Below the pieces are notes generated by a model. It was not told where the DNA came from and did no database searches. It saw only the letters and a list, made by a program, of their open reading frames with translations. A program made the translations under genes and the position numbers. A stretch of 64,000 bases of DNA, taken from NCBI GenBank assembly GCA_963717955.1, contig CAVQXR010000001.1:2108001-2172000 (forward strand). Direction: 5' to 3'. This DNA comes from CAVQXR01 sp963717955. GTDB lineage: Bacteria > Actinomycetota > Thermoleophilia > Gaiellales > Gaiellaceae. Positions 62,924 through 64,000 of this stretch are shown here, in pieces; position 1 is the stretch's first letter, and every line of letters starts with the position of its first letter.

Positions 62924-63919
62924 ATGGCGTCCTGCGGCGACCGGGATCCCGAGGCGCGAGGCGCAGCCGCCGAGAGCCCGCCGGCCCTCGCGGGACGAAG
63001 CTTCGAGCTTGGCCGCGAGCTCGGCCCCGACGGCCGCTTCACGCGGCAGGAGAGCATCTTCCGCCGCTGGGTGACCGCCGACGGGAGCTCGGGCTTCCCG
63101 GCGGCGGCGGGCAGGTACCACCTCTACGCGTGTCTCGCCTGCCCGTGGTCGCAGCGCGCGGCGATCGGGCGCATCCTGAAGGGGCTCGAAGGGGTCATCT
63201 CGATGTCGTACACCGACCCCTACCGGGACGCGCTCGGCTGGGCCTTCACCGGCGGTGAGTTCGCAGACCGTCTCAACGGCTTCGCCTACCTGAGCGAGGC
63301 GTACGCGGCCACCGACCCGACCTTCGACGGACGCTACACGCTGCCCGTTCTGTGGGACACCGAGACGGGGCAGGTCGTCTCGAACGAGTCGAACGACGTC
63401 CTGCGCATGCTCAACGATGCCTTCGGCGCATTCGCAGACTCCGACGTCGATCTCTATCCGGAGCCGCTCCGGGGTGAGATCGACGCCCTCAACGAGCTGA
63501 TCTACGAGAACGTCTCGAACGGTGTCTACGAGGCAGGCTTCAGCCGGAACCAGATCGTCTACGAGGAGGCCTGCACGAACGTCTTCCGCGTGCTCGACTC
63601 GCTCGAAGAGCGGCTCGGGCGCACGCGCTACCTCGTCGGCGACGAGCCGACGGAGGCGGACTGGCGCCTCTTTCCGACGCTCGTGCGCTTCGACACCGTC
63701 TACTACCTCCACTTCAAGTGCAACCTGCGGCGGATCGTCGACTATCCGAACCTCTGGGGCTACACCCGCGACCTCTACCAGGTGCCGCGAGTCGCCGAGA
63801 CGGTGTCGATCGAACAGATCAAGCGTCACTACTACACGACACACGACATGATCAGCCCGAGCCGACTGATCCCGCTCGGTCCCGAGCTCGACTTCTCCGA
63901 ACCGCACGGTCGGTCTTAG
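62924..63919 (+). CDS. glutathionyl-hydroquinone reductase-like protein (Xi-class GST)
   Basis: 331 residues. The active-site block YHLYACLACPWSQRAAIGRIL holds the catalytic Cys in CPW, followed by VISMSYTDPYRD and LPVLWDTETGQVVSNES. The C-terminal helical domain has EACTNVFRVLDSLEERLG and EADWRLFPTLVRFD, all typical of the YqjG/ECM4 class. Many Actinobacteria lack glutathione, so the thiol partner (perhaps mycothiol) is uncertain. The stop overlaps the convergent gene's stop by a few bases. Confidence 0.9.
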   Translation: MASCGDRDPEARGAAAESPPALAGRSFELGRELGPDGRFTRQESIFRRWVTADGSSGFPAAAGRYHLYACLACPWSQRAAIGRILKGLEGVISMSYTDPYRDALGWAFTGGEFADRLNGFAYLSEAYAATDPTFDGRYTLPVLWDTETGQVVSNESNDVLRMLNDAFGAFADSDVDLYPEPLRGEIDALNELIYENVSNGVYEAGFSRNQIVYEEACTNVFRVLDSLEERLGRTRYLVGDEPTEADWRLFPTLVRFDTVYYLHFKCNLRRIVDYPNLWGYTRDLYQVPRVAETVSIEQIKRHYYTTHDMISPSRLIPLGPELDFSEPHGRS

Positions 63920-64000
63920 AGGTGGAGCAGCATCCGGGCATTGCCGAGCGTGTTCGGCTTCACCCGTTCGAGGTCGAGGAACTCCGCGACGCCCTCGTCC
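63916..64000 (-). CDS. C-terminal end of an unidentified protein (cut by window edge)
   Basis: The last 27 codons of a minus-strand gene read DEGVAEFLDLERVKPNTLGNARMLLHL and a TAA at 63,916-63,918. The frame is open to the window edge and codon use matches the neighbours. The ending is reminiscent of amidohydrolase-type C-termini, but this is too short to name. Confidence 0.5.
   Translation of the reverse strand, partial: DEGVAEFLDLERVKPNTLGNARMLLHL

Overview
The window is high-GC bacterial DNA (clearly above 60% G+C by eye) with the gene order of an actinobacterial core genome. Gene content and style (Zn-ribbon S14, adk-map-infA after secY, an enlarged RpoC, alanine/proline/glutamate-rich tails on several ribosomal proteins, a hopanoid-type glycosyltransferase, likely leaderless genes) suggest Actinomycetota, possibly class Thermoleophilia. 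That placement is an inference, since no rRNA is present.

Positions 1-31,502 hold the transcription/translation core, almost all on the minus strand. In transcription order it runs rpmG-secE-nusG, rplK-rplA, L10 leader-rplJ-rplL, rpoB-rpoC, then the str operon (rpsL-rpsG-fusA-tuf), the S10 operon (rpsJ to rpsQ), the spc operon (rplN to secY) and adk-map-infA-rpmJ-rpsM, which is cut by the window edge. One plus-strand diguanylate cyclase-like gene lies between rpoC and rpsL. Genes are tightly coupled by TGATG, ATGA and GTGA overlaps. Hairpins follow tuf and rplL, a tandem 87-bp repeat follows rpoC, and a promoter with a TTGACA -35 box precedes rpsL. Oddities are an infA lacking about 27 central residues, an rplJ frameshift, long low-complexity extensions on S17, S3 and L22, and a foldback sequence between rplO and secY.

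Positions 31,650-41,600 are mixed accessory and housekeeping genes: tRNA-Met, -Tyr and -Thr, a lone cyclic-nucleotide-binding protein, an FAD oxidoreductase, HpnB-like glycosyltransferase, a potassium-channel-like protein, a metallo-beta-lactamase-fold hydrolase, MurT without its GatD partner, an HD-GYP protein, an aquaporin and a phosphoesterase. Remnants include a PilC/GspF fragment and a broken small ORF.

Positions 41,690-51,845 carry mobile DNA. There is an intact IS481-family element with a 6-bp target duplication, a second frameshifted IS481-type element, and two copies of a 168-bp miniature inverted-repeat element (one at 38,628, one at 50,505). All four sit at CTAG sites, and the second IS appears to have landed in the end of a miniature element. 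Between them lie a Ppx/GppA phosphatase with an extra CYTH-like N-terminal domain, a P-type ATPase lacking the usual P2 ion-binding residues, a flavin monooxygenase, a VOC protein, a methyltransferase and an SRPBCC protein.

Positions 51,888-64,000 hold catabolic and small-molecule genes: VOC, LtrA, a periplasmic binding protein fused to an NTF2-like domain, SRPBCC, an Old-Yellow-Enzyme-type reductase, IolC and methylmalonate-semialdehyde dehydrogenase (two inositol-catabolism steps, separated by a REP-like palindrome pair), a heavily frameshifted luciferase-like gene and cyclase, a secreted hypothetical protein, a glutathionyl-hydroquinone-reductase-like protein, and the tail of an unidentified gene.
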